Shown here piece after piece: positions 1-7,877 of a stretch of DNA of 22,271 bases; within the stretch, counting starts at the first letter, position 1, and the number at the start of each line of letters is the position of its first letter. This DNA is from an uncultured Sphingobium sp. (GTDB lineage: Bacteria > Pseudomonadota > Alphaproteobacteria > Sphingomonadales > Sphingomonadaceae). Location: positions 1 to 22,271 of the forward strand of contig CAMPHJ010000030.1 of NCBI GenBank assembly GCA_946885845.1, in the 5' to 3' direction. The notes below the pieces were generated by a model. The model did not search any database. It saw only the letters and a program-made list of their open reading frames with translations, and was not told the origin of the DNA. The position numbers and the translations under genes were made by a program.

Positions 1-9
1 CCGCCGCCG

Positions 10-1293
10 TCAGCCATCGCTGACCCGTTCAATGTCGGCGCCCACAGCCGACAGCTTTTCCTCCAGCCGCTCATAGCCGCGGTCAAGATGATAGACGCGG
101 TTTACCTGCGTTTCCCCTTCCGCCGCCAGACCGGCCAGGATCAGGCTCATCGACGCCCGCAGGTCGGTCGCCATCACTGGCGCACCAACCAGGCGATCGA
201 CGCCCCGCACCACGGCAGTGCGACCGTTGACGCTGATGTCTGCACCCATGCGGGCCAGCTCGGGAACGTGCATGTAGCGATTTTCGAAGATAGTTTCCGT
301 CAATACCGACGCGCCATCGGCCTTGGTCAGCATCGCCATGAACTGGGCCTGCATGTCCGTAGGGAAAGCCGGAAAAGGCGCCGTGGACAAGTTGAGAGGC
401 TTTAGCTTCCCATCAGACGACACGGTGATGCCGCCCTTCCTTTCCTGCACATCGACGCCCGCATCGCGGAGCGCGGCCAGAATCGCATGCATGTCGTCCG
501 CATTCGCGCCGGCCAGTTCCAGCGACCCACCGGCAATCGCCGCCGCGCAGGCATAGCTGCCCGCTTCGATCCGGTCGGGCATGACGCTGTAGGTCGCGCC
601 GTGCAGCCGGTCCCGGCCATATATGGTCAGCTTGTCGCTGCCGATCCCTTCTATGTCAGCGCCCATCGCGACGAGCAGCCTGCACAGATCAACGATTTCC
701 GGTTCGCGCGCGGCGTTTTCCAGGATGCAGGTGCCCTTTGCCAGCACCGCCGCCATCAACGCATTTTCCGTCGCGCCGACCGACACGACCGGGAAAGTGA
801 ACATGCCGCCTGGCAGCCCGCCATCCGGCGCACTCGCGCGGACATAGCCCGCGCTGATCTCAATCACCGCTCCAAATGCTTCAAGCGCTTTCAGGTGCAG
901 GTCGATCGGTCGGTTGCCAATGGCGCAGCCACCCGGCAGCGACACGCGCGCTTCGCCAGCGCGGGCGAGCAGCGGTCCCAGAACCAGGATCGATGCCCGC
1001 ATCTTGCGCACAATGTCATAGGGCGCTTCCGTTGACGTGACCCGGCCCGCGCGCAGCGTCATGACGCGGCCGAAATCCTCTGGCCGCGCGCCTTCGATCA
1101 TCGTCGACACGCCCAACTGGTTCAGCAGATGACCAAAACTGTCCACGTCGGCAAGGCGAGGCAGGTTGCGCAGCGTGACCGGCTCGTCCGTCAGCAATGC
1201 GCAAGGCAACAGGGTCAGCGCAGCGTTTTTCGCGCCGGAGATGGGAAGACGGCCGTTGAGCGGATTGCAGCCGCGAATATGAATACGATCCAT
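10..1293 (-). CDS. murA: UDP-N-acetylglucosamine 1-carboxyvinyltransferase (MurA)
   Basis: Transfers enolpyruvate from phosphoenolpyruvate to UDP-GlcNAc, the first committed cytosolic step of peptidoglycan synthesis. The 427-residue product has the family's usual length and two-lobed EPSP-synthase-like repeats. The start motif ISGAKNAAL supplies Lys22. The loop [13 protein letters not shown] carries the catalytic cysteine (Cys123 here, Cys115 in E. coli), so fosfomycin sensitivity would be expected from the family. I placed the start at MDRIHIRG because the open frame continues about 73 codons further upstream without MurA similarity. No strong Shine-Dalgarno precedes this ATG; a palindrome TTAACGTTAA (1304-1313) lies 10 bases upstream. 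The gene is divergent from the Crp/Fnr-type regulator. The stop codon is at 10-12, so the gene is complete. Confidence 0.96.
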   Translation of the reverse strand: MDRIHIRGCNPLNGRLPISGAKNAALTLLPCALLTDEPVTLRNLPRLADVDSFGHLLNQLGVSTMIEGARPEDFGRVMTLRAGRVTSTEAPYDIVRKMRASILVLGPLLARAGEARVSLPGGCAIGNRPIDLHLKALEAFGAVIEISAGYVRASAPDGGLPGGMFTFPVVSVGATENALMAAVLAKGTCILENAAREPEIVDLCRLLVAMGADIEGIGSDKLTIYGRDRLHGATYSVMPDRIEAGSYACAAAIAGGSLELAGANADDMHAILAALRDAGVDVQERKGGITVSSDGKLKPLNLSTAPFPAFPTDMQAQFMAMLTKADGASVLTETIFENRYMHVPELARMGADISVNGRTAVVRGVDRLVGAPVMATDLRASMSLILAGLAAEGETQVNRVYHLDRGYERLEEKLSAVGADIERVSDG

Positions 1294-1428
1294 CGGCTGG
1301 GTCTTAACGTTAATTGCGCCACGCGCAAGGCGCGACACGCTCGCCAGGGCCGACAACGCGCCGTTGCTGCCGTCCCCGGAAACATTTGTACGATACTGCG
1401 CACGATATTGATCGAGTTTAGTGCACGC

Positions 1429-1442
1429 GCTGCAAATGCAGC
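1429..1442. promoter_or_regulatory. Perfect inverted repeat between murA and the Crp/Fnr gene (possible operator)
   Basis: GCTGCA-AA-TGCAGC is a perfect 6+2+6 palindrome about 60 bases upstream of the regulator start, in the 209-bp divergent region. It is not an FNR-type TTGAT-N4-ATCAA box; a lone TTGAT half occurs nearby at 1409-1413. A regulatory role is inferred only from position and symmetry. Confidence 0.3.
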
Positions 1443-1502
1443 CAAAAGGCAGGCGGGGCGTTCTGTCACCGTAACGACAATGTTCAGTAGAAGGTGTGTG
1501 GA

Positions 1503-2237
1503 GTGGCAACAAGTTGCTTCGCGGAAAGGGTAGGCAAACATGTGTCCCTGTCCGATGCGGAAAAGAATGCGCTTTCCAGGCTAGAGGAAAATCCGCGCAA
1601 GGTGAAACGAGGCGCGATGATCCAGCGCATCAACGAAACGATCACGGAACTGTTCGTCCTGCGCGAAGGGCGGGCGATGAGTTACGTCCTCCTGCCCGAC
1701 GGCAGCCGCCAGATTCTGCGGGTCTATTTTCCCGGAGACTTCATCGGGTCGGCCAGCACGATCTACAGCAAGGCGCCGGAGTCCCTGGTGGCCTTGACGG
1801 ACGTCGTGATTTGCCCTTTCGACAAGCATGCGCTTCGCCGGTTGCTGGAAGAACATCCGCGCGTTGCAGCGCTGCTGTTCCTGTTGTCAAATGCCGAAAG
1901 GGTAGCGCTTACCGATAGGCTGGCTTCACTGGGCCGCACGTCGGCCAAGGCTCGCGTCGCGTCGTTCCTGCTCGACATTTTCGATCGGCTACGGGTGACG
2001 GACGACGGCATTATCGACAGCTTCGACCTTAAGCTTACTCAAGAGGAAATCGGCGACGCGATCGGCCTCACGTCGGTTCATGTGAACCGAATGGTGCGGC
2101 AGATGGAGCAGGAACGGCTGATTAGCCGAACCAATGGGCGCATTACCCTGCTCGACATGGAGAGGCTGGAAGAAATCGGCCATTATACCAATCGCCACAA
2201 GGACATGGATTTCGACTGGTTTCCGAACCAACCGTGA
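1503..2237 (+). CDS. Crp/Fnr family transcriptional regulator
   Basis: The 244-residue product has the two-part Crp/Fnr layout. An N-terminal cyclic-nucleotide-binding-type beta barrel covers roughly residues 15-115 and includes the [14 protein letters not shown] turn typical of the fold. A dimerisation helix follows, then a C-terminal winged helix whose recognition segment reads [20 protein letters not shown] see no clustered N-terminal cysteines of the oxygen-sensing FNR [4Fe-4S] type, so it may be FixK-like or respond to another signal; the ligand cannot be told from sequence. GTG 1503 is chosen because GAAGG (1490-1494) lies 8 bases upstream. GTG 1494 and GTG 1542 are alternatives, the last of which would trim the helix before the LSDAEKNAL motif. 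It is divergent from murA and convergent with the HNH gene. Confidence 0.9.
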   Translation: MATSCFAERVGKHVSLSDAEKNALSRLEENPRKVKRGAMIQRINETITELFVLREGRAMSYVLLPDGSRQILRVYFPGDFIGSASTIYSKAPESLVALTDVVICPFDKHALRRLLEEHPRVAALLFLLSNAERVALTDRLASLGRTSAKARVASFLLDIFDRLRVTDDGIIDSFDLKLTQEEIGDAIGLTSVHVNRMVRQMEQERLISRTNGRITLLDMERLEEIGHYTNRHKDMDFDWFPNQP

Positions 2238-2255
2238 CGCCACCCGCGGCAGCCG

Positions 2256-2822
2256 TCAGGCGAGTAGTTCCACGTCCCAGTAAAGCCAGTCGTGCCAGCT
2301 TTCATGAAGATAGTTGGGCGGGAAGGCGCGACCATGTTCCTGCAACTGCCAGTTGGTCGGGCGGATCGGCGTGACGTGCAGGCGCATCCGCGCCTCCTGT
2401 GGCGTGCGCCCGCCCTTCCGCAAGTTGCAGGGAGAACATGCAGTCGCGACATTTTCCCAGGTGGTGCGGCCACCCGCCCGGCGCGGGATGACATGGTCGA
2501 ATGTCAGGTCATTGCCCGACCCGCAATATTGACAGGCGAACCGGTCGCGCAGGAACAGGTTGAAACGGGTGAAGGCCGGATGCTCCGACGGGCGCACATA
2601 TTGTTTGAGCGCGATTACGGACGGGATTTTCATCTGCAGGCTGGGACTGTGGACTTCCCGTTCATAGCTGGAAACGATGTCCACCCGGTCCAGAAAAACC
2701 GCCTTGATAGCGGTTTGCCAAGGCCACAAGCTCAACGGATAATAGCTTAACGGCGTATAGTCGGCGTTCAAAACCAGCGCCGGACAGTTTTCCGGATGCC
2801 GTATCAGGTCGGGATGGTACAT
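2256..2822 (-). CDS. HNH endonuclease family protein
   Basis: The 188-residue protein carries a C-terminal HNH (beta-beta-alpha metal) nuclease domain. It shows a zinc-ribbon pair CQYC (Cys97, Cys100), the catalytic FDHVIPRR (Asp109, His110), WENVATAC with Asn124, and a second pair CSPC followed by Asn133 and the basic RKGGRTP. The N-terminal 90 residues, starting LVLNADYTPLSYYPLS, are typical of a stand-alone HNH family common in alphaproteobacteria and cyanobacteria whose biological role is undefined. No methyltransferase or toxin-antitoxin partner is adjacent, so this is unlikely to be half of a restriction system. A good ribosome binding site (AGAGGG, 5 bases from ATG) supports the start. 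It is divergent from gluQ. Confidence 0.9.
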   Translation of the reverse strand: MYHPDLIRHPENCPALVLNADYTPLSYYPLSLWPWQTAIKAVFLDRVDIVSSYEREVHSPSLQMKIPSVIALKQYVRPSEHPAFTRFNLFLRDRFACQYCGSGNDLTFDHVIPRRAGGRTTWENVATACSPCNLRKGGRTPQEARMRLHVTPIRPTNWQLQEHGRAFPPNYLHESWHDWLYWDVELLA

Positions 2823-2917
2823 AAGAACCCTCTATCCCCCTTTGCCGACGCTCTGATCGACCAGGAACGTGACGTGAGCATGACAGCATTAACGACCCCA
2901 GTCCGTCAAGGCCGAGT

Positions 2918-3823
2918 GTGACGCCACCGTTTACGCCACAGCATATGGTGACGCGCTTCGCGCCCAGCCCAACCGGTCGGCTCCATGTGGGGCATGGATG
3001 GTCGGCGCTGCTGGCAATGACGATGGCACGCCGGAATGGCGGCTTGTTTCGTCTTCGGATTGAAGACATTGATGGCACCCGCAGCCGCCCCGAACATGTC
3101 GATGGCATCATTCGCGACCTTCAATGGCTGGGCGTCGAGTGGGACGGAGACATCATCTTCCAGTCCGCGCGGCTCGATCATTATGAGGCAGCGCTGCAAC
3201 GGTTACGCAGCATGGGGCTGCTCTATCCATGCTTCTGCACCCGTGCCGACATAGCCGCCAGCGCAAGTGCACCGCATGGACCGGAAGGCCCGATCTATCC
3301 CGGAACCTGTCGCGCCATATCCAAAAGCGAGGGCGCCCGGCGAATGGCCGCAGGACAGGCACACGCCTGGCGCATCAACATGGTTGCCGCTGTGGATAGA
3401 AGCGGTCCGTTGGCGTGGGACGCCCTGTCCTTCCCTCCCGTCCTTGGCGCTCAGGCCAGACGCGTGAACGCTGAACCGCTGGCGGCGGGGGACGTGGTTC
3501 TCGCCCGCAAGGATGCGCCCGCCTCCTACCACCTGTCCTGCACACTGGATGATGCCGATATGGGGGTCAGTCATGTCCTGCGGGGCGAAGACCTGCGCGC
3601 CGCCACCGATGTCCACCGTTTGATCCAGGCCCTGCTCGGCCTGCCGTCCCCCGTCTATTGCCATCATCCACTGCTGGTGGGGGCGGACGGGAAAAGGCTG
3701 GCGAAGCGGGACGGGTCCATCGCATTGGCGGATCTGCGCGCTCAGGGCATGGACCCTCGCCAGCTTGCGCAGGATTTGCAGGCGGCGCGCTTTCCGGTTG
3801 GCATTTCGCTGGCCAGCGCCTAG
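2918..3823 (+). CDS. gluQ: Glutamyl-Q tRNA(Asp) synthetase (GluQRS)
   Basis: This GluRS paralogue lacks the anticodon-binding domain and attaches glutamate to the queuosine base at position 34 of tRNA-Asp. The 301-residue length fits the family. It has the class I HIGH motif as HVGH (residues 23-26), the RIEDIDGTRSRP segment that binds glutamate, zinc ligands Cys105, Cys107, Tyr127 and Cys131, and a KMSKS-like KRLAKRD (259-265). The start is GTG 2918, with AAGG (2908-2911) 6 bases upstream; the in-frame ATG at 2945 has no ribosome binding site but is not excluded. The next gene begins 9 bases after the stop, indicating cotranscription with the HIG1 protein and adenosyltransferase genes. Confidence 0.95.
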   Translation: MTPPFTPQHMVTRFAPSPTGRLHVGHGWSALLAMTMARRNGGLFRLRIEDIDGTRSRPEHVDGIIRDLQWLGVEWDGDIIFQSARLDHYEAALQRLRSMGLLYPCFCTRADIAASASAPHGPEGPIYPGTCRAISKSEGARRMAAGQAHAWRINMVAAVDRSGPLAWDALSFPPVLGAQARRVNAEPLAAGDVVLARKDAPASYHLSCTLDDADMGVSHVLRGEDLRAATDVHRLIQALLGLPSPVYCHHPLLVGADGKRLAKRDGSIALADLRAQGMDPRQLAQDLQAARFPVGISLASA

Positions 3824-3832
3824 TTTCGATGG

Positions 3833-4066
3833 ATGAACACAGTCCTCGTCATCGTCCTCATCCTTGCCATGGGCGCCACCCTTTTCGCGCTGGTGCGAGG
3901 GATCATCGCCTTCCTTCAGGCTACGAAGGAACAGTTGAACTCGCCCGAAAGCGGACCCAGCCGATCCAGCCTGAAACAGAACAAGATGATGATGAACCGC
4001 ATCCTGTTCCAGGCAGCCGCCGTCATCATCGTCGCCATCCTGCTTCTGATGAAGGGCAATGGCTGA
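3833..4066 (+). CDS. Small twin-transmembrane HIG1 domain protein
   Basis: This 77-residue protein has two hydrophobic helices (about residues 3-28 and 56-72) joined by a polar loop. The second half, with NKMMMNRILFQAAAVI, matches the HIG1 (hypoxia-induced gene 1) pattern of an NKxMxxRxxxQ stretch before the second helix. Family members bind or assemble respiratory complexes, notably cytochrome c oxidase, in the inner membrane; a role here is only inferred from the family. It sits 9 bases after gluQ and 28 bases before the cobalamin adenosyltransferase gene on the same strand. The ribosome binding site is weak, so translation may depend on coupling to gluQ. Confidence 0.82.
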   Translation: MNTVLVIVLILAMGATLFALVRGIIAFLQATKEQLNSPESGPSRSSLKQNKMMMNRILFQAAAVIIVAILLLMKGNG

Positions 4067-4094
4067 CCTTGAAACCTGTTAAGGTGCGCGCGGC

Positions 4095-4664
4095 ATGGTG
4101 AAGCTCAACAAGATTTATACCCGCACGGGTGATGCGGGCACGACGGGTCTTGTCGACGGATCGCGCCTGCCCAAACACGCGCCGCGCATGCAGGCTGTGG
4201 GCGATGTGGATGAAGCGAACAGCGCCATTGGCCTTGCCGTTCTGGCGATCGGCAATACGCCCGAAGGGGCATGGCTGACCACGATCCAGAATGATCTGTT
4301 CGATCTGGGCGCGGACCTCGCCACCCCGATTCCGGATGGCGATGATGAACCCTGGGCGCTCCGCATCGTCGCTTCGCAGGTCAAGCGGCTGGAAGATCAG
4401 ATCGACGCCATGAATACGCAGCTTGCCCCGCTCGACAGCTTCATCCTGCCGGGAGGATCGCCCGCAGCGGCGGCAGTGCATCTGGCCCGCGCCATCACGC
4501 GACGCGCCGAACGCAGCGCCACCGCAGCCGCGGTAGAGACCGCCCTCAACCCACAGGCGCTGGCCTATCTCAACCGGCTTTCCGATCTGCTGTTCGTCCT
4601 GGCCCGCCGCGTGAACGACAACGGCGCCGCTGACGTAAAATGGGTGCCCGGCGCGTCCCGCTGA
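4095..4664 (+). CDS. PduO-type cob(I)alamin adenosyltransferase
   Basis: Converts cob(I)alamin or corrinoid precursor to the adenosyl form using ATP. The 189-residue product has the PduO hallmarks: the N-terminal ATP-binding motif TRTGDAGTTGL (residues 9-19), the VGDVDEANSAIG helix, the RAITRRAERS helix with the ATP- and cobalamin-contacting arginines, and the C-terminal LNRLSDLLFVLAR helix. AAGG (4081-4084) lies 10 bases before ATG. It is the third gene of the gluQ run and converges on the DUF1176 gene with only 16 bases between stops and no clear terminator. No other cobalamin gene is in the window. Sphingomonads often carry this enzyme for salvage, which is background knowledge rather than something seen here. 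Confidence 0.94.
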   Translation: MVKLNKIYTRTGDAGTTGLVDGSRLPKHAPRMQAVGDVDEANSAIGLAVLAIGNTPEGAWLTTIQNDLFDLGADLATPIPDGDDEPWALRIVASQVKRLEDQIDAMNTQLAPLDSFILPGGSPAAAAVHLARAITRRAERSATAAAVETALNPQALAYLNRLSDLLFVLARRVNDNGAADVKWVPGASR

Positions 4665-4680
4665 ACCCCTGAAGGGAGTG

Positions 4681-5733
4681 CTACTTCACCACATCGGCCG
4701 TGAAGACTTTGATCCATTGCCGCGCGCCACGGCATTCCCCCATCGCGCTGGCTTGGGCCAGGCGGAATTGTGTCCCATCCCACACATAGGATTCGCTGCC
4801 GCCACAGTCGCCCAATCCACGCCCCTTTGCATAGCTTTCCAGCGTCGCGGTGTCCGCCAACCATGCCGCGTTGACCAGCATGGGATGAGTGGCGTTTTCG
4901 CTCCATCCCGGCGGATGGTCGAAGCTTGCAAAGCGGAAGGTCCGCCGACCGGCAATGCCGCTAGCGATGACGGGCACCGAAGTGAAATTATAGGCCCCTG
5001 CCCCGCATGGCGTCAGGACCAGGGACTCGGTCCTGGACAGGCGATGAAGTTCCGGCGGCGAAGCATCCCGCATCTCATCAGCGCAGCCCGTCAACCTGCC
5101 CAATGCCGCTCGCTCCTCCCGCCACAGGGGCTGCGGGGCTGGGCCTGGGGGGATGTCTGCTCGACGGATAATGATCGGCGGAGGCGCTGACCGCACAACG
5201 CTGCGCGCCAGCGGCCCCCTCGCCACCAGAGCGGCACGAGTGCCAGCCGTACCCTGTCGCGCGTCCATATAGCGCAGCGCCGCCGCCGCGCCGGCCAGCG
5301 AGGGTTGCCCGACCAGCTTCGCGCCGACCCGCACATCCATCCGATTGCCACGGGCGATAGCCATGGCCAACGTCGCGGCTTGGGCACCTTGCAGCTTTGC
5401 CTCGCCTTCCTCGCTGATTGCAGTGGCGACCTTGCGGTCGTCGATGACCAGTCCAAGCTGCTCCCGGCCCTTGCCGTCGCGACTGATCCAGATTTCCGGC
5501 TCACTCGATCCGCCTGCTTCCCGCACGATGCCGACGGTCACCGGATCGTCGGGCCAGTCGCCGCCTTCGGGCATAAGGGACATAGCTTCACATCGTCCGC
5601 GATTGTCGCAGCCGATGGTCCAGTCCTTGTAGGTTTCGAGTGATCCGGGCCTTGGCGTTCCCGCCAATGCAGGTGCCAGACCTATGATCGCCGACAGCAT
5701 AGCTGCCAGCGTGAATATGCGTTTCGCCCCCAT
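4681..5733 (-). CDS. DUF1176 domain-containing secreted protein
   Basis: This 350-residue protein of unknown function has an N-terminal Sec signal peptide (basic MGAKR, hydrophobic core, probable cleavage after ALA near residue 24). The mature part matches the DUF1176 pattern: YKDWTIGCDNRGRCEA at the start with paired cysteines, a central VARGPL segment, and CGAGAYNFTSVPV toward the C-terminus. Two more cysteines (in GLGDCGGS and MGECRGA) suggest disulfide bonds in the periplasm. The start codon has no well-spaced ribosome binding site: AAGG is only 1 base from ATG, so the real start could differ. It is transcribed alone, between the convergent adenosyltransferase and the upstream typA. Confidence 0.85.
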   Translation of the reverse strand: MGAKRIFTLAAMLSAIIGLAPALAGTPRPGSLETYKDWTIGCDNRGRCEAMSLMPEGGDWPDDPVTVGIVREAGGSSEPEIWISRDGKGREQLGLVIDDRKVATAISEEGEAKLQGAQAATLAMAIARGNRMDVRVGAKLVGQPSLAGAAAALRYMDARQGTAGTRAALVARGPLARSVVRSAPPPIIIRRADIPPGPAPQPLWREERAALGRLTGCADEMRDASPPELHRLSRTESLVLTPCGAGAYNFTSVPVIASGIAGRRTFRFASFDHPPGWSENATHPMLVNAAWLADTATLESYAKGRGLGDCGGSESYVWDGTQFRLAQASAMGECRGARQWIKVFTADVVK

Positions 5734-5745
5734 GCCTTAACCATA

Positions 5746-5758
5746 ACGCAATTTGCGT
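5746..5758. promoter_or_regulatory. Perfect inverted repeat just upstream of the DUF1176 gene
   Basis: ACGCAA-T-TTGCGT is a perfect 6+1+6 palindrome 13-25 bases upstream of the DUF1176 start codon, next to TTAACCAT (5737-5744). The position fits an operator or a leader element; the binding protein is unknown. Confidence 0.3.
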
Positions 5759-5809
5759 CTGGGGTGTAGTGGCATCATTGCGCGAGCAAAATGATCCGCA
5801 AGCCTGCAC

Positions 5810-5842
5810 AAAAAAAGAGCCCGATCCGGGTGGATCAGGCTC
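5810..5842 (-). terminator. Intrinsic terminator of typA
   Basis: Read on the minus strand, GAGCCTGATCC pairs with GGATCGGGCTC through 11 base pairs (one U-G wobble) around a 4-base loop, followed directly by seven T. It begins 18 bases after the typA stop codon. The wobble becomes a C-A mismatch on the other strand, so the element is built for minus-strand transcription. Confidence 0.93.
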
Positions 5843-5860
5843 CTCTTTGTCGGTCTGAAA

Positions 5861-7678
5861 TCAGGCCGCCTTGGCGCGCGACATGCGTTTACGCTCGTTC
5901 GGGTCGAGGTAGCGCTTGCGCAGGCGAATATTTTTCGGCGTGACTTCGACCATTTCGTCGTCGTCGATATAGGCAATCGCCTGTTCCAGCGTGAGCTTGC
6001 GCGGCGGGCTCAGGCGAACGGCATCGTCCTTGCCCGAAGCGCGGAAGTTGGTCAGCGCCTTCGACTTCATCGGGTTGACTTCAAGATCTTCGGGCTTGGC
6101 GTTCTCACCAATGATCATGCCTTCGTAGAGCGCCTCGCCAACGCCGACCATCAGAATGCCGCGCTCTTCGAGCGGACCCAGAGCATAGGCATTGGCCTCG
6201 CCCGAGCCGTTGGAGATCAGCACGCCATTCTTGCGGCCTTCGATCTTGCCCTTGTGGGGGCCATATTTTTCAAACAGGCGGTTCATGATGCCAGTGCCGC
6301 GCGTGTCGGACAGGAATTCGCCATGATAACCAATCAGGCCGCGCGAGGGCGCGGAGAAGGTGATGCGGGTCTTGCCGCCGCCAGACGGACGCATATCGGT
6401 AAGCTCCGCCTTGCGGATGTTCATCTTATCGACGACCGTGCCGGAAAATTCATCATCCACATCAATGACGACGATTTCATAAGGCTCGGTCTTGTTACCA
6501 GCCTCGTCCTCACCGAACAGAACGCGCGGACGTGAGATACCCAGTTCAAAGCCTTCGCGGCGCATGGTCTCGATAAGAACGCCCAGCTGCAATTCACCAC
6601 GACCGGCGACTTCGAAGCTATCCTTGTCTTCGCTTTCGGTGACCTTGATGGCGACGTTCGATTCGGCTTCACGTGCCAGACGGTCGCGGATCATTCGGCT
6701 CGTCACCTTGCTGCCCTCGCGGCCAGCCATGGGCGAATCATTGACGGCAAAACGCATCGACAGGGTCGGCGGGTCGATCGGCTGCGCCTGGATCGGTTCA
6801 GTGACCGACGTGTCGCAGATCGTGTTGGCGACGGTCGCGACCGTGAGACCGGCGAGCGAAATGATGTCACCCGCCTTTGCTTCATCAACCGGGACGCGAT
6901 CAAGGCCACGGAAGGACATGATCTTCGACGCGCGGCCGGTTTCGATGACATTGCCATCCATGTCCAGTGCGTGGATCGGCTGGTTGACCTTGACCGTCCC
7001 CGACTGAACGCGGCCGGTCAGGATACGGCCCAGGAAATTGTCACGGTCGAGCAACGTCACCAGGAAGCTGAACGGGGCGTCCTGATCCAGCGATGGCGGC
7101 GGCACATGATCGACGATTTTCTGAAACATCGGTTCCAGCGTACCTTCGCGGCGGCTGGGATTATCGCTCGCATAACCGTTACGGCCCGACGCGTAGAGCA
7201 CGGGGAAGTCGAGCTGCTCATCGGTCGCTTCCAACGTCACGAACAGGTCGAACACTTCATCCAGCACTTCCTGGATGCGTTCGTCGGGGCGATCGACCTT
7301 GTTGACGACGACGATCGGGCGCAAGCCCAGCGCCAGCGCCTTGCCGGTCACGAACTTCGTCTGCGGCATCGCGCCTTCCGACGAATCGACCAGCAGGATC
7401 ACGCCGTCCACCATCGAGAGAATGCGTTCCACCTCGCCGCCGAAATCGGCGTGGCCGGGCGTATCGACAATATTGATGCGGGTGCCGTTCCATTCGATGG
7501 AGGTCGGCTTCGCCAGGATGGTGATCCCGCGTTCCTTTTCCAGGTCGTTGGAATCCATCGCCCGTTCCTCGACCCGCTGATTGTCTCGGAAAGTGCCGGA
7601 CTGGCGGAACAATTGATCGACAAGAGTGGTCTTGCCATGGTCGACGTGCGCGATGATGGCGATGTTACGCAGGGACAT
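5861..7678 (-). CDS. typA: Ribosome-associated translational GTPase TypA/BipA
   Basis: An EF-G-related GTPase that binds the 70S ribosome and assists 50S assembly and stress adaptation. The 605-residue length is typical. The G domain shows G1 AHVDHGKTT (residues 10-18), G2 GITI (51-54), G3 DTPGH (72-76) and G4 NKVD (126-129). Domain II, domains III and V, and the BipA-specific C-terminal domain (with RLFEKYGPHKG and ending in RKRYLDPNERKR) follow. AAAGG lies about 8 bases before the ATG. The gene stands alone, divergent from the telA operon across about 200 bp, and ends at a strong terminator. Confidence 0.97.
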   Translation of the reverse strand: MSLRNIAIIAHVDHGKTTLVDQLFRQSGTFRDNQRVEERAMDSNDLEKERGITILAKPTSIEWNGTRINIVDTPGHADFGGEVERILSMVDGVILLVDSSEGAMPQTKFVTGKALALGLRPIVVVNKVDRPDERIQEVLDEVFDLFVTLEATDEQLDFPVLYASGRNGYASDNPSRREGTLEPMFQKIVDHVPPPSLDQDAPFSFLVTLLDRDNFLGRILTGRVQSGTVKVNQPIHALDMDGNVIETGRASKIMSFRGLDRVPVDEAKAGDIISLAGLTVATVANTICDTSVTEPIQAQPIDPPTLSMRFAVNDSPMAGREGSKVTSRMIRDRLAREAESNVAIKVTESEDKDSFEVAGRGELQLGVLIETMRREGFELGISRPRVLFGEDEAGNKTEPYEIVVIDVDDEFSGTVVDKMNIRKAELTDMRPSGGGKTRITFSAPSRGLIGYHGEFLSDTRGTGIMNRLFEKYGPHKGKIEGRKNGVLISNGSGEANAYALGPLEERGILMVGVGEALYEGMIIGENAKPEDLEVNPMKSKALTNFRASGKDDAVRLSPPRKLTLEQAIAYIDDDEMVEVTPKNIRLRKRYLDPNERKRMSRAKAA

Positions 7679-7842
7679 GGATAATGCCTTTGGGATTTTT
7701 CGTTTTCCCGGCCGGCACCGCGCCTGACCAGAGTATCGGGCGCGCCCCTACAGGAAATGACGCGTTGCGGCAAGGGCGGCGACTTGTCCCCTCACGTTTG
7801 CATCCACGGCCTAGCGAGACCATATTCCACATCGAAGATCGC

Positions 7843-7851
7843 TGTTATAGT
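7843..7851 (+). promoter_or_regulatory. Extended -10 promoter element for the telA operon
   Basis: TG-T-TATAGT matches an extended -10 and lies 26 bases before the telA start codon. A -35 element is poor (TTCCAC at 7825-7830 with a short 15-base spacer), consistent with reliance on the extended -10. Assigned by eye only. Confidence 0.45.
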
Positions 7852-7877
7852 CGCATATGGCAGTTCGAGGAGACAAT

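Noticed and set aside
2238..2255. Terminator between the convergent Crp/Fnr and HNH genes
   Set aside because: Only a short TGACG/CGTCA pairing with interruptions and no T tract on either strand.
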